Source: Chloroflexota bacterium (GTDB lineage: Bacteria; Chloroflexota; Chloroflexia; Chloroflexales; Roseiflexaceae). From it: 64,000 bases of DNA. The notes under the pieces were generated by a model that saw only the letters and a program-made list of their open reading frames with translations, did no database searches and was not told the origin of the DNA. Of the stretch, positions 50,758 through 59,746 are shown piece by piece. The stretch covers positions 1 through 64,000 of the forward strand of contig JACAEQ010000018.1 in NCBI GenBank assembly GCA_013388755.1, given 5' to 3'. Within the stretch, counting starts at the first letter, position 1, and each line of letters opens with the position of its first letter. Both the position numbers and the translations under genes were made by a program.

Positions 50758-51654
50758 TCAACCAGGAACAATCAATCGCTCCGCCACTCTGAGTTTTGCA
50801 CTTCGGCTGCGCGGGTTCGCGTGCTGTTCCTCCGGCCCGGCCACGACTGGTTTTCGGGTGATGAGCGCCAGCCGCCCGGCTGCCGCCTCCGTACGAAGAA
50901 ACTGCTTGACGATCCGATCTTCCAGTGAATGGAAGGCAATGACCGCAATCCGTCCGCCAGCACTCAGCAGTTCAACAATCTGCGGTAATGCCTCCGTCAG
51001 GCTTGCCAGTTCATCGTTGACCGCAATCCGTAGCGCCTGAAAGGTGCGCGTCGCCGGATGGATCTTGCCGCGCGCCCCCCCGAGCGCCCGGCTGACGATC
51101 GTCGCCAGTTCATCCGTCATCGTGATCGGCGCGCGGCGTCGGGCTTCGACAATCGCGCGGGCAATACGGCGCGAAGCACGTTCTTCGCCATAGCGAAAGA
51201 TAACGTCGGCCAGTTCGCGTTCCGGCAGCGAATTCACCAGCTCCTTCGCCGTGAGCGGTGCGTCCGGGTCGAGCCGCATGTCGAGCGGCGCGCTGGCCTG
51301 AAATGAAAACCCCCGCTCCGGCGTATCGAACTGGTACGACGACACGCCGAGATCAAGCAACACGCCCTGTACCTGGTCAAACCCCGCCGCTACCGCAAGC
51401 TGCCGGATGGCGCGGAAGTTGCCGCGTGCCAGGGTTATGCGCCCGGCGAAGACAGACAGTCGCTCGGCTGCGGCCACAAGTGCCGCCGGGTCACGGTCGA
51501 TTCCGAGAAGCCGCCCATCGGGCGCTGATGCTGCCAGGATCGCCGCGGCGTGACCACCACCGCCGACGGTGCCATCAATGTAGCGCCCACCGGCACGTGG
51601 CGCCAGACCGGCGACAACTTCGGCGAGCAGCACCGGTGTATGCTGAAAGTCCAA
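50758..51654 (-). CDS. rsmH: 16S rRNA (cytosine1402-N4)-methyltransferase
   Basis: 298 residues. RsmH/MraW hallmarks: [29 protein letters not shown] (SAM loop), [42 protein letters not shown] and [15 protein letters not shown]. Methylates C1402 in the ribosomal P site. Second gene of the dcw cluster; its separation from mraZ is caused by a MITE. Confidence 0.96.
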   Translation of the reverse strand: MDFQHTPVLLAEVVAGLAPRAGGRYIDGTVGGGGHAAAILAASAPDGRLLGIDRDPAALVAAAERLSVFAGRITLARGNFRAIRQLAVAAGFDQVQGVLLDLGVSSYQFDTPERGFSFQASAPLDMRLDPDAPLTAKELVNSLPERELADVIFRYGEERASRRIARAIVEARRRAPITMTDELATIVSRALGGARGKIHPATRTFQALRIAVNDELASLTEALPQIVELLSAGGRIAVIAFHSLEDRIVKQFLRTEAAAGRLALITRKPVVAGPEEQHANPRSRSAKLRVAERLIVPG

Positions 51655-51690
51655 GCCAGATACCCCGGCGTGCTATGCAACATCTAGAAA

Positions 51691-51825
51691 CAATACCTTT
51701 CAGATAAGGCGTGACGCACCGCACAGCCCCCCCGTCCAACCTCTCCCCGCTGGGGGGAGGAGCTGGACCCCTTCCCCGGCAGGGGAGGGCCGGGGTGGGG
51801 TGACGGGCGTAGTTGAAAAGTATTG
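51691..51825 (-). mobile_element. MITE-1 copy 2 (135 bp) inserted at the mraZ stop codon
   Basis: The same element as at 31567-31702, in inverse orientation: CAATACCTTTCAGATAAGG at the left, CTTTTCAACT-type sequence at the right. Flanks CATCTAGAAA (51681-51690) and CGTCTAGAAA (51826-51835) match at 9 of 10 positions, consistent with a 10-bp target duplication. The right flank supplies the mraZ stop codon. The core contains complementary C-rich and G-rich tracts. Confidence 0.85.
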
Positions 51826-51828
51826 CGT

Positions 51829-52260
51829 CTAGAAACGCAGTTCGGCCAGCTTCTGCGCAAACACACTGGCATTGGCATCCATGGATGTCAGAACATTCTG
51901 CCAGCGACGCGGCGACCAGATTTCAAAGTGCCGGTTCAGGCCAGCAATGATGACCTGGTCGCCAAGTTCCGCAAACTCGCGCAGGTTCTGCGGGATCAGA
52001 ATGCGCCCTTGCTTGTCCAGCGGCATATCGGCGGCGCCTGAGAACAGCATGCGCTGCAACTGGCGGGTCTCTTCACTTCCAATCGGCAGGCTACTTACCT
52101 GCCGTGCCAGTTCGTCCCACACACTGCGCGGAAATCCCATCAAGCACCGATCGAAGCCGCGCGTAATCACCACGCCCTCGCCTAACGCATCGCGAAAACG
52201 CGCCGGAATGGCCAGGCGGCCTTTCTCATCAAGAGCATGCTCGTATTCGCCAAGAAACAC
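51829..52260 (-). CDS. mraZ: Transcriptional regulator MraZ
   Basis: 143 residues from GTG 52260. Two tandem AbrB/MazE-like swapped-hairpin domains: MFLGEYEHALDEKGRLAIPARF and a second, DMPLDKQGRILIPQNLREFA. MraZ forms a ring-shaped oligomer and represses its own promoter by binding phased GTGGG/TGGGA-type boxes. Three such boxes at 10-bp spacing are present in the leader, so autoregulation is well supported. First gene of the dcw cluster. GGCGGAAG precedes the start. Confidence 0.95.
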   Translation of the reverse strand: MFLGEYEHALDEKGRLAIPARFRDALGEGVVITRGFDRCLMGFPRSVWDELARQVSSLPIGSEETRQLQRMLFSGAADMPLDKQGRILIPQNLREFAELGDQVIIAGLNRHFEIWSPRRWQNVLTSMDANASVFAQKLAELRF

Positions 52261-52284
52261 GGCGCTTCCGCCTGACTGAAGTAA

Positions 52285-52339
52285 ATAGAACGTTTGTGTT
52301 GATTATCGGTGTATCGGTGAGAATATAGAACGTTTGTGT
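52285..52339. repeat. Two 15-bp direct repeats in the mraZ leader
   Basis: ATAGAACGTTTGTGT occurs at 52285-52299 and 52325-52339, exactly 40 bp apart. Between them ATCGGTG is itself repeated. They lie in the transcribed leader of mraZ. Confidence 0.8.
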
Positions 52340-52345
52340 GGTATT

Positions 52346-52371
52346 CCCCACTTTGCCCCACATTTCCCCAC
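52346..52371 (-). promoter_or_regulatory. MraZ operator: three phased GTGGGG boxes
   Basis: CCCCAC on the plus strand at 52346-52351, 52356-52361 and 52366-52371 (GTGGGG on the minus strand), with an exact 10-bp period. A further GTGGGG lies in the promoter spacer (52398-52403). The boxes lie just downstream of the predicted transcription start, as for E. coli MraZ boxes (TGGGN repeats). Confidence 0.85.
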
Positions 52372-52381
52372 CTAGGCTGCT

Positions 52382-52410
52382 ATTATATACCACAATACCC
52401 CACATATCAA
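52382..52410 (-). promoter_or_regulatory. Promoter of the dcw cluster
   Basis: On the minus strand TTGATA (52405-52410), 17 bp, then perfect TATAAT (52382-52387). Predicted start near 52375, giving a leader of about 115 nt. Confidence 0.85.
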
Positions 52411-52499
52411 GCAGAATCTATCGATTTTGCAGGTTATTCTGCATACGATGCCGTGTCGTCATTTCCGGGCCGGTGGGACGTGCCGCCACAACAGGCGAC

Positions 52500-52535
52500 A
52501 AAAGAACCCGGCGCGAGGAAGGCCCTCGCGCCGGG
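52500..52535 (-). terminator. Intrinsic terminator of the acyl-CoA dehydrogenase gene
   Basis: Perfect 11-bp stem CCCGGCGCGAG / CTCGCGCCGGG with a 7-nt loop (52507-52535). On the minus strand it is followed by TTCTTTTG. It lies 50 bp past the stop of the acyl-CoA dehydrogenase. Confidence 0.85.
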
Positions 52536-52585
52536 TAAGGGGACGTACACTGGATCTGGTGGTCAGTTCGTATGGCGCCAAGTGG

Positions 52586-53752
52586 TCAGTACAGCCGCAC
52601 CTTGTGTCCGGCCGTCTTCAGCAATTCGCTGGCGATCACGTAGCGCTGGATTTCGTTTGTGCCCTCGTAAATACGGAACACACGCGCATCGCGATACATA
52701 CGCTCGAGTGGTAGTTCGCGCGAGAACCCCATGCCACCGTGGATCTGGATGGCCTCATCAAGGATCTGTGACATCGCGTCGGTGCAGTAGAGCTTCACAA
52801 TGCTTGACTCGAGCCGTGCCGGTTCGCCACGATCCACCTTTGCAGCACAGTCATACACAATTTGCTCCATGGTATAGAGCTTGACCGCCATGTCGGCCAG
52901 TTTGAACTGGATGGCCTGAAAGTCGGCAATCGGGCGGCCGAACTGCTGGCGTTCGATAGCATACTTGAGCGACAGGTCGTAGGCTTCCTTGGCGGCGCCG
53001 AGACAGGCGGCGCCAAGCCCACAGCGACCGATGTCGAGCGTCTGCATGGCCAGCGCGTACCCCCGCCCGACCTCGCCGAGCACATTGGCTGCCGGCACAC
53101 GGCAATCTTCGAAGAAGAGGGATGCGGTATGCGATGCGCGCAGGCCCATTTTCGGCTCAACCTTGCCAACCTTGAAGCCAGGAAAATCCTTCTCGACAAT
53201 GAATGCGGTAATACCGCGCGGCCCGGCAGATGGATCCGTTACTGCAAATACCACCAGCACATCGGCAAACGAACCATTGGTGATCCACATCTTGCTGCCA
53301 TTGAGCACCCAGTCATCGCCGTCGCGCACGGCGGTGGTGCGGATGTGTGCGGCATCACTGCCGGCGTTGGGTTCAGTCAGCGCCCACGCGCCCCACTTCC
53401 CCCCCTCGATCAACGGGCGCAGGTAGCGCTCCTTCTGCTCTGGCGTGCCGGCAATATGGATCGACATTGCGCAAAGCTGCACATGCGCCCCGACGATTGT
53501 TCCAGTGGAGGCGCACTTACGGTTGATCTCTTCCAGCAGTACGCAATACCCGGTAATGCCGGACTCCGCGCCGCCATACGCTTCAGGAAACGGTACGCCA
53601 AGCAGACCAAGGTCGGCTGCCTTGCGTAACATCTCAAACGGCACACGCTCCTCTTCGTCGATTTCGCGGGCAATCGGGGCGATCTCCTTATTGGCGAACT
53701 CACGCACCGTCTGGCGCAGCAGCCGGAGATCCTCGGGCAGTTCGTACTCCAT
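52586..53752 (-). CDS. Acyl-CoA dehydrogenase
   Basis: 388 residues from ATG 53752, which has GGAGGG about 10 nt upstream. FAD-dependent family: WALTEPNAGSDAAHI and WITNGSFADVLVVFAV in the middle domain, RQQFGRPIADFQAIQFKLAD, the C-terminal QIHGGMGFSRELPLERMYRDA and RIYEGTNEIQR, where Glu is the likely catalytic base. This set resembles short/branched-chain acyl-CoA dehydrogenases. Substrate chain length cannot be set from sequence. It stands alone with its own -10 (TATAAT at 53790-53795 on the minus strand) and terminator. Confidence 0.93.
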   Translation of the reverse strand: MEYELPEDLRLLRQTVREFANKEIAPIAREIDEEERVPFEMLRKAADLGLLGVPFPEAYGGAESGITGYCVLLEEINRKCASTGTIVGAHVQLCAMSIHIAGTPEQKERYLRPLIEGGKWGAWALTEPNAGSDAAHIRTTAVRDGDDWVLNGSKMWITNGSFADVLVVFAVTDPSAGPRGITAFIVEKDFPGFKVGKVEPKMGLRASHTASLFFEDCRVPAANVLGEVGRGYALAMQTLDIGRCGLGAACLGAAKEAYDLSLKYAIERQQFGRPIADFQAIQFKLADMAVKLYTMEQIVYDCAAKVDRGEPARLESSIVKLYCTDAMSQILDEAIQIHGGMGFSRELPLERMYRDARVFRIYEGTNEIQRYVIASELLKTAGHKVRLY

Positions 53753-53821
53753 TGTGCGTTCTCCCTCCATGTCCTCACCAGATGGTGCAATTATAACACG
53801 CTGCAGCATGGCTGCCTATCC

Positions 53822-53851
53822 TTGACATGGTGACCCATCTCATGCTATGCT
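53822..53851 (+). promoter_or_regulatory. Promoter of copA
   Basis: A perfect TTGACA (53822-53827) and TATGCT (53846-53851) with an 18-bp spacer. The predicted leader contains a C-rich/G-rich hairpin (ATCCCCCTGGGGAGGGGG, about 53857-53875) just before the copA ribosome site. Confidence 0.6.
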
Positions 53852-53889
53852 GCCCCCATCCCCCTGGGGAGGGGGTCTGAGAGGGTGCT

Positions 53890-56478
53890 ATGGCTGCTCA
53901 ACATGTGACTCTGTCGGTTACTGGAATGACCTGCGCTTCATGTTCGGGCCGTGTGGCCAGAGCGCTCACCAGAACCCCTGGTGTGGTTGCGGCGACGGTG
54001 AACCTGGCAAGCGAACAGGCCGAGATTGATTTTGATGCGACACAGATCGTGCCTTCCCGGCTTGCTGCGGTTATTGAGCAGGCGGGTTATGGTGTCATTA
54101 CCGAGCAGGCCGATATTCCAATTACCGGCATGACATGTGCTTCCTGTGCGGCGCGTGTCGAGCAGGCGCTGAAGAAGACGCCTGGAGTACTCGACGCGAC
54201 GGTCAATCTGGCCAGCGAGCATGCAAGTGTGACATTCGCGCCCGCCAGCGTCGATTGGAGCGACCTGGTCGCTGCAATCGAGCGTGCCGGGTATGGCGTC
54301 ATTGATGAGCGTGGTGTGGCAGGAACCACGGAGGACGTCGAGGCCGTGGCACGCGCCCGCGATCTTGCGCAACGGCGACAAAAGCTGATGGTAGCTGCCC
54401 TGTTGACCGCGCCACTGTTCATCCTCTCAATGGGGCGCGACTTCGGTCTGGTTGCACCTGTCCTGATCGGGGCGGGCGCAGAGATGGCGCGTACGATGAG
54501 CGGGCCGCTGCACACCATGATGGGGCACATCCCCGCGCGTGACGATCTGCTCAACTGGCTGTTTTTGCTGCTGGCGACGCCGGTGCAGTTCTATGCCGGG
54601 CGCGATTTCTATGTCCATGCCTGGAGAGCGCTGAAGAATCGCACGGCGACCATGGATACGCTGATCGCGGTCGGATCGTCGGCGGCATATTTCTATAGCC
54701 TGACGCTCATGCTTACCGGTCTGGCGGGTCACGTCTACTTCGAGACGGCAGCCGTCATCATCACCCTGATCCTGGTCGGCAAATATCTGGAGGCGCGGGC
54801 AAAGAGTCAGACTGGCGCGGCGATCAAGGCGCTGATCGGTTTGCAGCCAAAAATGGCGCGTGTGCTGCGTGGCGGTCAGGAAGTTGACGTGCCTGCAGCC
54901 GAGGTGCGGCGCGGCGAGATCGTTATTGTGCGCCCGGGCGAAAAAATCCCGGTGGATGGTGTGGTGATCTCGGGAGCGTCAAGTATTGATGAGAGCCTCG
55001 TGACCGGCGAGAGCATGCCGGTGGAGAAACGTGAAGGCGATAGTGTCATTGGTGCGACGCTTAACCGCGGTGGCAGTTTCCATATGCGTGCCACGAGGGT
55101 GGGCAGAGAAACCGCGCTGGCGCAGATTATTGCGCTGGTGCAGCAGGCGCAGGGTAGTCGCGCTCCGGTGCAACGCCTGGTTGATCGGGTGGCGGCTGTG
55201 TTTGTGCCGATCGTTCTGGTGATTGCGCTGGTCACATTTCTCGCCTGGTTCTTTATCGGCGGGACGGGCTTCACGCAGGCGATGATCTTCGCAGTGGCGG
55301 TGCTGGTGATCGCCTGCCCATGCGCCCTTGGCCTTGCCACACCCACGGCGATCATGGTTGGTGTTGGCACGGGCGCGGCGCATGGCATTCTGATCAAGAA
55401 TGCCGAAAGCCTGGAGCGCGCCGGGAGCGTGCGGGCCGTTGTGTTCGACAAAACAGGAACGATCACGGTGGGGAAACCTGCGGTGACGGATGTGGTTGAA
55501 TATTCCCACGTTCAACATTCAACGTACAACGTTTCCATGTTCAGTGTTCCGTCAGATGATCGCAACGAACTCCTGCAACTGGCGGCTTCCGCCGAGCGTG
55601 GCAGCGAGCATCCGCTTGGCGAAGCGATCGTGCGCGCCGCGCAGGAACGTGGACTGCCGCTTGCCAGGCCAGAGCGCTTTGAGGCTGTGGCCGGTCACGG
55701 GGTGATTGCCGTACTTGAGGATCGCACCGTGCTGATCGGTAACCCGGCCTTGATGCGCGAATGGAGCATCGACACGGCGGCACTCGACGCTGATGTCGAG
55801 CGGCTCCAGGCCGAAGGCAAAACCGCGATGCTGGTTGCCGCCGATGGCGAGGCGCTCGGTGTGATTGCCGTCGCCGATACCGTGAAGCCGACGTCGCGCG
55901 CTGCGATTGACACGTTGCGTCGCCAGGGGATTGCCATCGCCATGGTGACCGGCGATAACCGGCGTACAGCCGAGGCCATCGGGCGCGAGGTCGGGCTTGA
56001 GCCAGAAGAGGTCTATGCCGAGGTGCGCCCTGCCGAAAAGGCGCAGGTGATCCGCGAATTGCAGGCAGGGGAGCAGCGCGTGCCGGGTGGTGCCACACCG
56101 GCGACCCCCCGCCGCATCGTTGCCATGGTGGGCGATGGCATCAATGACGCACCGGCGCTGGCGCAGGCTGATGTCGGTATTGCGATCGGCGCCGGCGCCG
56201 ATGTCGCGCTGGAGACTGCCGACATCACCCTGATGCGTGGCGACTTGCGGAGCGTGGCGCAGGCGATTGACCTCAGCCGGCGGACGGTGCGCACCATTCG
56301 CTGGAACCTGTTCTGGGCATTTATCTATAATGTGATCCTGATACCGCTGGCAGCAGGAGCACTCTACCCCTTCACTGGCTGGCAGTTGAGCCCGATGCTG
56401 GCTGCCGGTGCGATGGCGTTCAGTTCGGTCTTTGTGGTGACAAACTCACTGCGGTTGCGTGGTACGCGCCTCAGGTGA
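53890..56478 (+). CDS. copA: Copper-exporting P1B-type ATPase
   Basis: 862 residues. Two heavy-metal-binding domains with GMTCASC at about 12 and 79, a membrane domain with the CPC metal site ([13 protein letters not shown], about 476), phosphorylation motif [10 protein letters not shown] (Asp about 520), SEHPLG near 570 and [17 protein letters not shown] and two CASC domains indicate Cu(I) export. After DKTG, residues about 537-553 are foreign to the family and are encoded by an intergenic-type repeat (see findings). The remaining ATP-binding domain is intact, so the protein is probably functional. Confidence 0.94.
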   Translation: MAAQHVTLSVTGMTCASCSGRVARALTRTPGVVAATVNLASEQAEIDFDATQIVPSRLAAVIEQAGYGVITEQADIPITGMTCASCAARVEQALKKTPGVLDATVNLASEHASVTFAPASVDWSDLVAAIERAGYGVIDERGVAGTTEDVEAVARARDLAQRRQKLMVAALLTAPLFILSMGRDFGLVAPVLIGAGAEMARTMSGPLHTMMGHIPARDDLLNWLFLLLATPVQFYAGRDFYVHAWRALKNRTATMDTLIAVGSSAAYFYSLTLMLTGLAGHVYFETAAVIITLILVGKYLEARAKSQTGAAIKALIGLQPKMARVLRGGQEVDVPAAEVRRGEIVIVRPGEKIPVDGVVISGASSIDESLVTGESMPVEKREGDSVIGATLNRGGSFHMRATRVGRETALAQIIALVQQAQGSRAPVQRLVDRVAAVFVPIVLVIALVTFLAWFFIGGTGFTQAMIFAVAVLVIACPCALGLATPTAIMVGVGTGAAHGILIKNAESLERAGSVRAVVFDKTGTITVGKPAVTDVVEYSHVQHSTYNVSMFSVPSDDRNELLQLAASAERGSEHPLGEAIVRAAQERGLPLARPERFEAVAGHGVIAVLEDRTVLIGNPALMREWSIDTAALDADVERLQAEGKTAMLVAADGEALGVIAVADTVKPTSRAAIDTLRRQGIAIAMVTGDNRRTAEAIGREVGLEPEEVYAEVRPAEKAQVIRELQAGEQRVPGGATPATPRRIVAMVGDGINDAPALAQADVGIAIGAGADVALETADITLMRGDLRSVAQAIDLSRRTVRTIRWNLFWAFIYNVILIPLAAGALYPFTGWQLSPMLAAGAMAFSSVFVVTNSLRLRGTRLR

Positions 56479-56695
56479 CACGACGGACGCGGTGGCGTAC
56501 CAGCAGGGTGGCCTGGCGGGTGGCACGCCCTCCAGGGTCGTTCATCCGGCGGCGGGAAGGCGGTCGCAACGCGGAAACGAACGCCGTCTCGCCGGCAGAC
56601 GGGCCCTGGCATGCGCCCGGCTGGCCGATTGCGTGCGTGACCGCGTCACTCCAGTCAGGTGAGTGGTGGGTATGTTGATGCGGTGGACCGCACAG

Positions 56696-56735
56696 AAGAG
56701 GGGAGCCGTTGCGTCATTGCAACTGCGCCCCTCTT
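56696..56735. terminator. Hairpin between convergent copA and SPW gene
   Basis: AAGAGGGG (56696-56703) and CCCCTCTT (56728-56735) are complementary, with an inner GTTGC/GCAAC pair. It may end transcription of the minus-strand SPW gene, copA, or both. T-runs are short. Confidence 0.5.
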
Positions 56736-56763
56736 TGCTGGAGATGGTCATGGGGGAGTGCGC

Positions 56764-57156
56764 CTATGTCTGCGGCATCGGTGCCAGCGAGGGCATCTTC
56801 CAGGCATCATATCCGCTGACCAGCAGGACGACGATGCCGGTCAGAATGGCGTTCCAGCGCGCCGCGCCGTCAACGATGCCCAGTACGAATGGCGCTGCGA
56901 TCGCCCATAGCCCGAGAAGCGCCGCTATCGTCCCGAATACCCGCATTGAGCGCAACGACAGGCGCCCGATGCCGAACGCGTCAAACAGGCCACAGATTGC
57001 GATCAGCAGGCCAACCACGACCGCATTATAGAACGGGGTCGTCTCAGCAGTGAAGTTGAGCACCCATGGAGAGACTGCAAACCACAACCCTGCGATCATG
57101 GTCAGGACGCCCAACCACCATCCCAGCATGCGTGTGATCGGTTTCTTCTCAGTCAT
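56764..57156 (-). CDS. SPW-repeat membrane protein
   Basis: 130 residues from ATG 57156, preceded by GAAAGGGTGA. Two repeats, each with a pair of membrane helices: the first contains GLWFAVSPWVLNF, the second GLWAIAAPFVLG, in which the SPW of repeat two is changed to APF. The family is small, membrane-bound and of unknown function. The longer open frame upstream lacks conservation. Not clearly linked to neighbours. Confidence 0.85.
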   Translation of the reverse strand: MTEKKPITRMLGWWLGVLTMIAGLWFAVSPWVLNFTAETTPFYNAVVVGLLIAICGLFDAFGIGRLSLRSMRVFGTIAALLGLWAIAAPFVLGIVDGAARWNAILTGIVVLLVSGYDAWKMPSLAPMPQT

Positions 57157-57540
57157 AGGGTCACCCTTTCCAGTTCCTCCGTGCTCAGTCGCCACGCCGG
57201 GCGCATGAGACGTGTCCCGCATGGCTTGACGCCACGCTTCTGCCGGGAAAACAGGCGTTGACCCTGGCAGTCGGCACCGGTGGGCGACAGGCATCTCTCT
57301 TCCCCCACGGGAAGCCAGCCATGGCGGAATCTCGAACGAGCATTTCCACCACCCGAACATGATAGCGCTCAAGTATAAGAAGAATGCTAGAGTATTGTTA
57401 GAGGTCTGGTTTCGTTATGTTGCCGGGGGGTTTGCAGGGTCTCGTTGCGGCAAGCTGCGGATATTTCACGGTTCGCCTTGCCACCTCTGTCTTAATGCGG
57501 TATGATCACCAGGTTCGGATGTGCATTGCCTGCAAAACGT
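57157..57540. other. Intergenic region between SPW gene and Nudix gene
   Basis: About 380 bases between divergent genes. The Nudix/ruvA promoter lies near its right end. No gene is recognised. Confidence 0.5.
57478..57506 (+). promoter_or_regulatory. Promoter of the Nudix-ruvA operon
   Basis: TTGCCA (57478-57483), 17 bp, TATGAT (57501-57506), about 35 nt before the Nudix ATG. Confidence 0.55.
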
Positions 57541-58026
57541 ATGGTCAGGAAACAGCCGCGCCATCTCCATCTTACCGCGATTATCGCCGTTGGCGCCGTC
57601 GTCTATCGGTATGGCCGGCGGCGAGGATTCGAGGTGCTGCTGATCAAGAAGCGAGGCGGCTACTGGACGTTGCCCAAGGGCCGGGTGCGTCGATCCGAAG
57701 AGGAAGGTGACGCCGTGGCACGCGAGGTGCTGGAAGAGACCGGTATCAGTGGCCAGGTTGGAGCAGAAGTATTGCAGGTCAGTTATGTGACACCCCGGCG
57801 CCGGCGCGCGCGGCGCAAGATCGTGACGTACTATCTGGTGCGCGCACACGAGGGAGCAATCGCGACACCGGGGGAGCAGACCGGTGAGGCGATCGAACAG
57901 GTGCGCTGGGCTACGCCGCGCGCTGCATTGCGCCGGATCAAGCGGCGGCGAGTGCGCCGGGTGGTGGACGTGGCTACCGCATTGTTACGGCTGCAGGATG
58001 AGCATGATCCGCGGGTGAGCCAGTGA
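57541..58026 (+). CDS. Nudix hydrolase
   Basis: 161 residues from ATG 57541. Complete Nudix box: [16 protein letters not shown] then REVLEETGI, matching GX5EX7REUXEEXGU. The remainder has the expected beta-alpha-beta fold, and the tail is rich in Arg. Substrates in the family are nucleoside diphosphate derivatives, including oxidised nucleotides or Ap4A; the substrate here is not determined. It overlaps ruvA by 4 bp (GTGA), so the pair is co-translated. Confidence 0.9.
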   Translation: MVRKQPRHLHLTAIIAVGAVVYRYGRRRGFEVLLIKKRGGYWTLPKGRVRRSEEEGDAVAREVLEETGISGQVGAEVLQVSYVTPRRRRARRKIVTYYLVRAHEGAIATPGEQTGEAIEQVRWATPRAALRRIKRRRVRRVVDVATALLRLQDEHDPRVSQ

Positions 58027-58616
58027 TTGCCTCGGTGCGTGGAACATTGATCGCGGTTGGCGCAGATCATGCCGTTGTGGAGACCGGCGGCGTCGGGTTG
58101 TTGATCTTTGCGCCGCGCCAGGTGCTCGCGGCCCTCGGCGAGATCGGCGCCACGGTGCGATTGCATACCTGCCTCCAGGTTCGCGAGGATGCGTTGACAC
58201 TCTACGGATTCGCATCCGTTGAGCAACGGCAGCTCTTCGAGGTGTTACTTGGCGTTAACAGCGTTGGCCCGCAGGTTGCGTTGAGCTTGCTTTCATCAGG
58301 CACCACCGATGAATTGCGGCTGGCGATTGCAAGCGGTGACGTGGCCCGCCTGGCGCGTGTGCCACGCGTTGGCAAGAAGCTGGCGGAACGCCTGGTACTT
58401 GAATTGAAGGGTAAGCTGGATATCAAGGGGTTGTCGGCGGCGGCGGCAGTGAGCCCGGCGGTGGCGGCGGCGAATGCCGAGCTGGCCGAGATGCTGGTGA
58501 GCCTGGGGTTCAGCAGCGTCGAAGCCTCCGCGGCGATCGCCGCCATCCCGCCTGATGCGCCGCTGGATGCCGAGGAACGGCTACGACTCGCATTGCGCTA
58601 TTTCGGCACGCCATGA
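58023..58616 (+). CDS. ruvA: Holliday junction helicase subunit RuvA
   Basis: 197 residues from GTG 58023. Domain I OB-fold ([20 protein letters not shown]), domain II with two helix-hairpin-helix motifs ([19 protein letters not shown] and [19 protein letters not shown]), an Ala-rich linker and domain III ([18 protein letters not shown]). It binds four-way junctions and loads RuvB. RuvB and RuvC are not in the window. Confidence 0.95.
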   Translation: MIASVRGTLIAVGADHAVVETGGVGLLIFAPRQVLAALGEIGATVRLHTCLQVREDALTLYGFASVEQRQLFEVLLGVNSVGPQVALSLLSSGTTDELRLAIASGDVARLARVPRVGKKLAERLVLELKGKLDIKGLSAAAAVSPAVAAANAELAEMLVSLGFSSVEASAAIAAIPPDAPLDAEERLRLALRYFGTP

Positions 58617-58689
58617 CGGTAGATCCCCGTTGTTTTCAACCTGACCCGAGAAGATCGCGTTCAGACGCTGTTTTGCAACAAAAAGTGTC

Positions 58690-58718
58690 TTGCTTTACCA
58701 CAGGCGGTGGTATATACT
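58690..58718 (+). promoter_or_regulatory. Promoter with operator-like palindrome in its spacer
   Basis: TTGCTT (58690-58695) and TATACT (58713-58718) with a 17-bp spacer. The spacer itself, TACCACAGGCGGTGGTA, is a palindrome with 6-bp arms. It lies about 58 nt before the next gene. Confidence 0.6.
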
Positions 58719-58775
58719 TGCGGCGACATGCGCCTGCGACAGTGTGGCGGGCGCGCACGCGAAGGAGGCCTTCGG

Positions 58776-59555
58776 ATGGCTGATACGCAGACTCGCCACG
58801 CCGCTCCCGATCTTCAGCCGGCTGGCTCGTCATCAAGCGCGCTTGTGACCACGCGGCGTGCGACGCCATCGTTGCGCGAGTTGCGCGGTCAGACGCGCGC
58901 GCAGGCCGACGGCAAGCCTCCGCAGCAGGGGACGCGCCTCACACCATTCTGGAAGGCGCTGATTATCACCTCCTTCATTGTGAATATCGTCCTGCTCACG
59001 GTCGTGCTGCTGCTGGTCGGGTTTGTGGTGCAATGGCGGCAGCAGCTGACGACGACGACTGTGCTGGGGCAGGGTTTCGCTGCCGACAATGTCGCCGAAT
59101 TGCGCGATATTGTCGCCGGCTTGCAGGGCGCCACCATCCGTACGACGATCCCGCTCGATCAGCCGTTGCCGCTGCAGGGTGCGGGGGTGGTTGTGCCGGT
59201 TGACCAGCAGACGACGGTGACCCTGGTTGAACCGGTGCCGTTGCAATTGAGCGGCGCCGACATTGATCTCGGCAACGGCAACCGGCTGCGGGCCAATAAT
59301 ATCAGCCTGACGCTGCCGCAGGGCACGCCGCTGCGGATTGCGCTCAAAATGGACATTCCGCTTGACAGCGTGACGATCCCGGTACGGCTCAATGTTCCGG
59401 TTGAGATTCCGCTGAAAGATACCGAACTGGGGCCGCAGTTCATGCGCCTTGGCTGGCTGGTGGATCGGCTGGTCGGCCCGCTTGCGCCGGCGCTGGGGCT
59501 GGACCCGATCCCTGAAGCGCCGCCGGCACCGAAGTATCAGTCGCAGCAGCCATAG
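58776..59555 (+). CDS. Membrane-anchored protein of unknown function
   Basis: 259 residues from ATG 58776 with GAAGGAGG upstream. A Ser/Arg-rich cytoplasmic segment (1-58), one membrane helix (ALIITSFIVNIVLLTVVLLL, about 61-85) and an extracytoplasmic domain of regular Val/Leu/Pro/Thr beta strands that repeats phrases such as TTIPLDQPLPL, TVTLVEPVPLQL and VTIPVRLNVPVEIPL, suggesting a repetitive beta structure. I do not recognise the family. Preceded by a promoter with an operator-like palindrome. Confidence 0.8.
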   Translation: MADTQTRHAAPDLQPAGSSSSALVTTRRATPSLRELRGQTRAQADGKPPQQGTRLTPFWKALIITSFIVNIVLLTVVLLLVGFVVQWRQQLTTTTVLGQGFAADNVAELRDIVAGLQGATIRTTIPLDQPLPLQGAGVVVPVDQQTTVTLVEPVPLQLSGADIDLGNGNRLRANNISLTLPQGTPLRIALKMDIPLDSVTIPVRLNVPVEIPLKDTELGPQFMRLGWLVDRLVGPLAPALGLDPIPEAPPAPKYQSQQP

Positions 59556-59582
59556 CACGCCGCTGGTGCGTCATACCAGGAG

Positions 59583-59692
59583 GCATTCGATCGTACCGAA
59601 TGACAGCACCCTGAGGAGCCACGCAACGGCGTACCGAAGGGTGCATGACGTCTCTCCTGATCGTCGTATGTCTGCATGCAGCAAGGTATCAG
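59583..59692 (+). repeat. R3 repeat, copy A
   Basis: About 110 bp sharing most bases with 60467-60550 plus 60709-60740: GATCGTACC, GCACCCTGAGGAGCC, GAAGGGTGCATG, CTCCTGA and TCTGCATGCA. GCACCCT and AGGGTGC are inverted arms. It lies upstream of the HAD gene. Confidence 0.7.
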
Positions 59693-59746
59693 CCGGGCCG
59701 GGCGCGTTCGAGCCGCGCGGCCGAATTGTTGGCAACATGCATCAAT

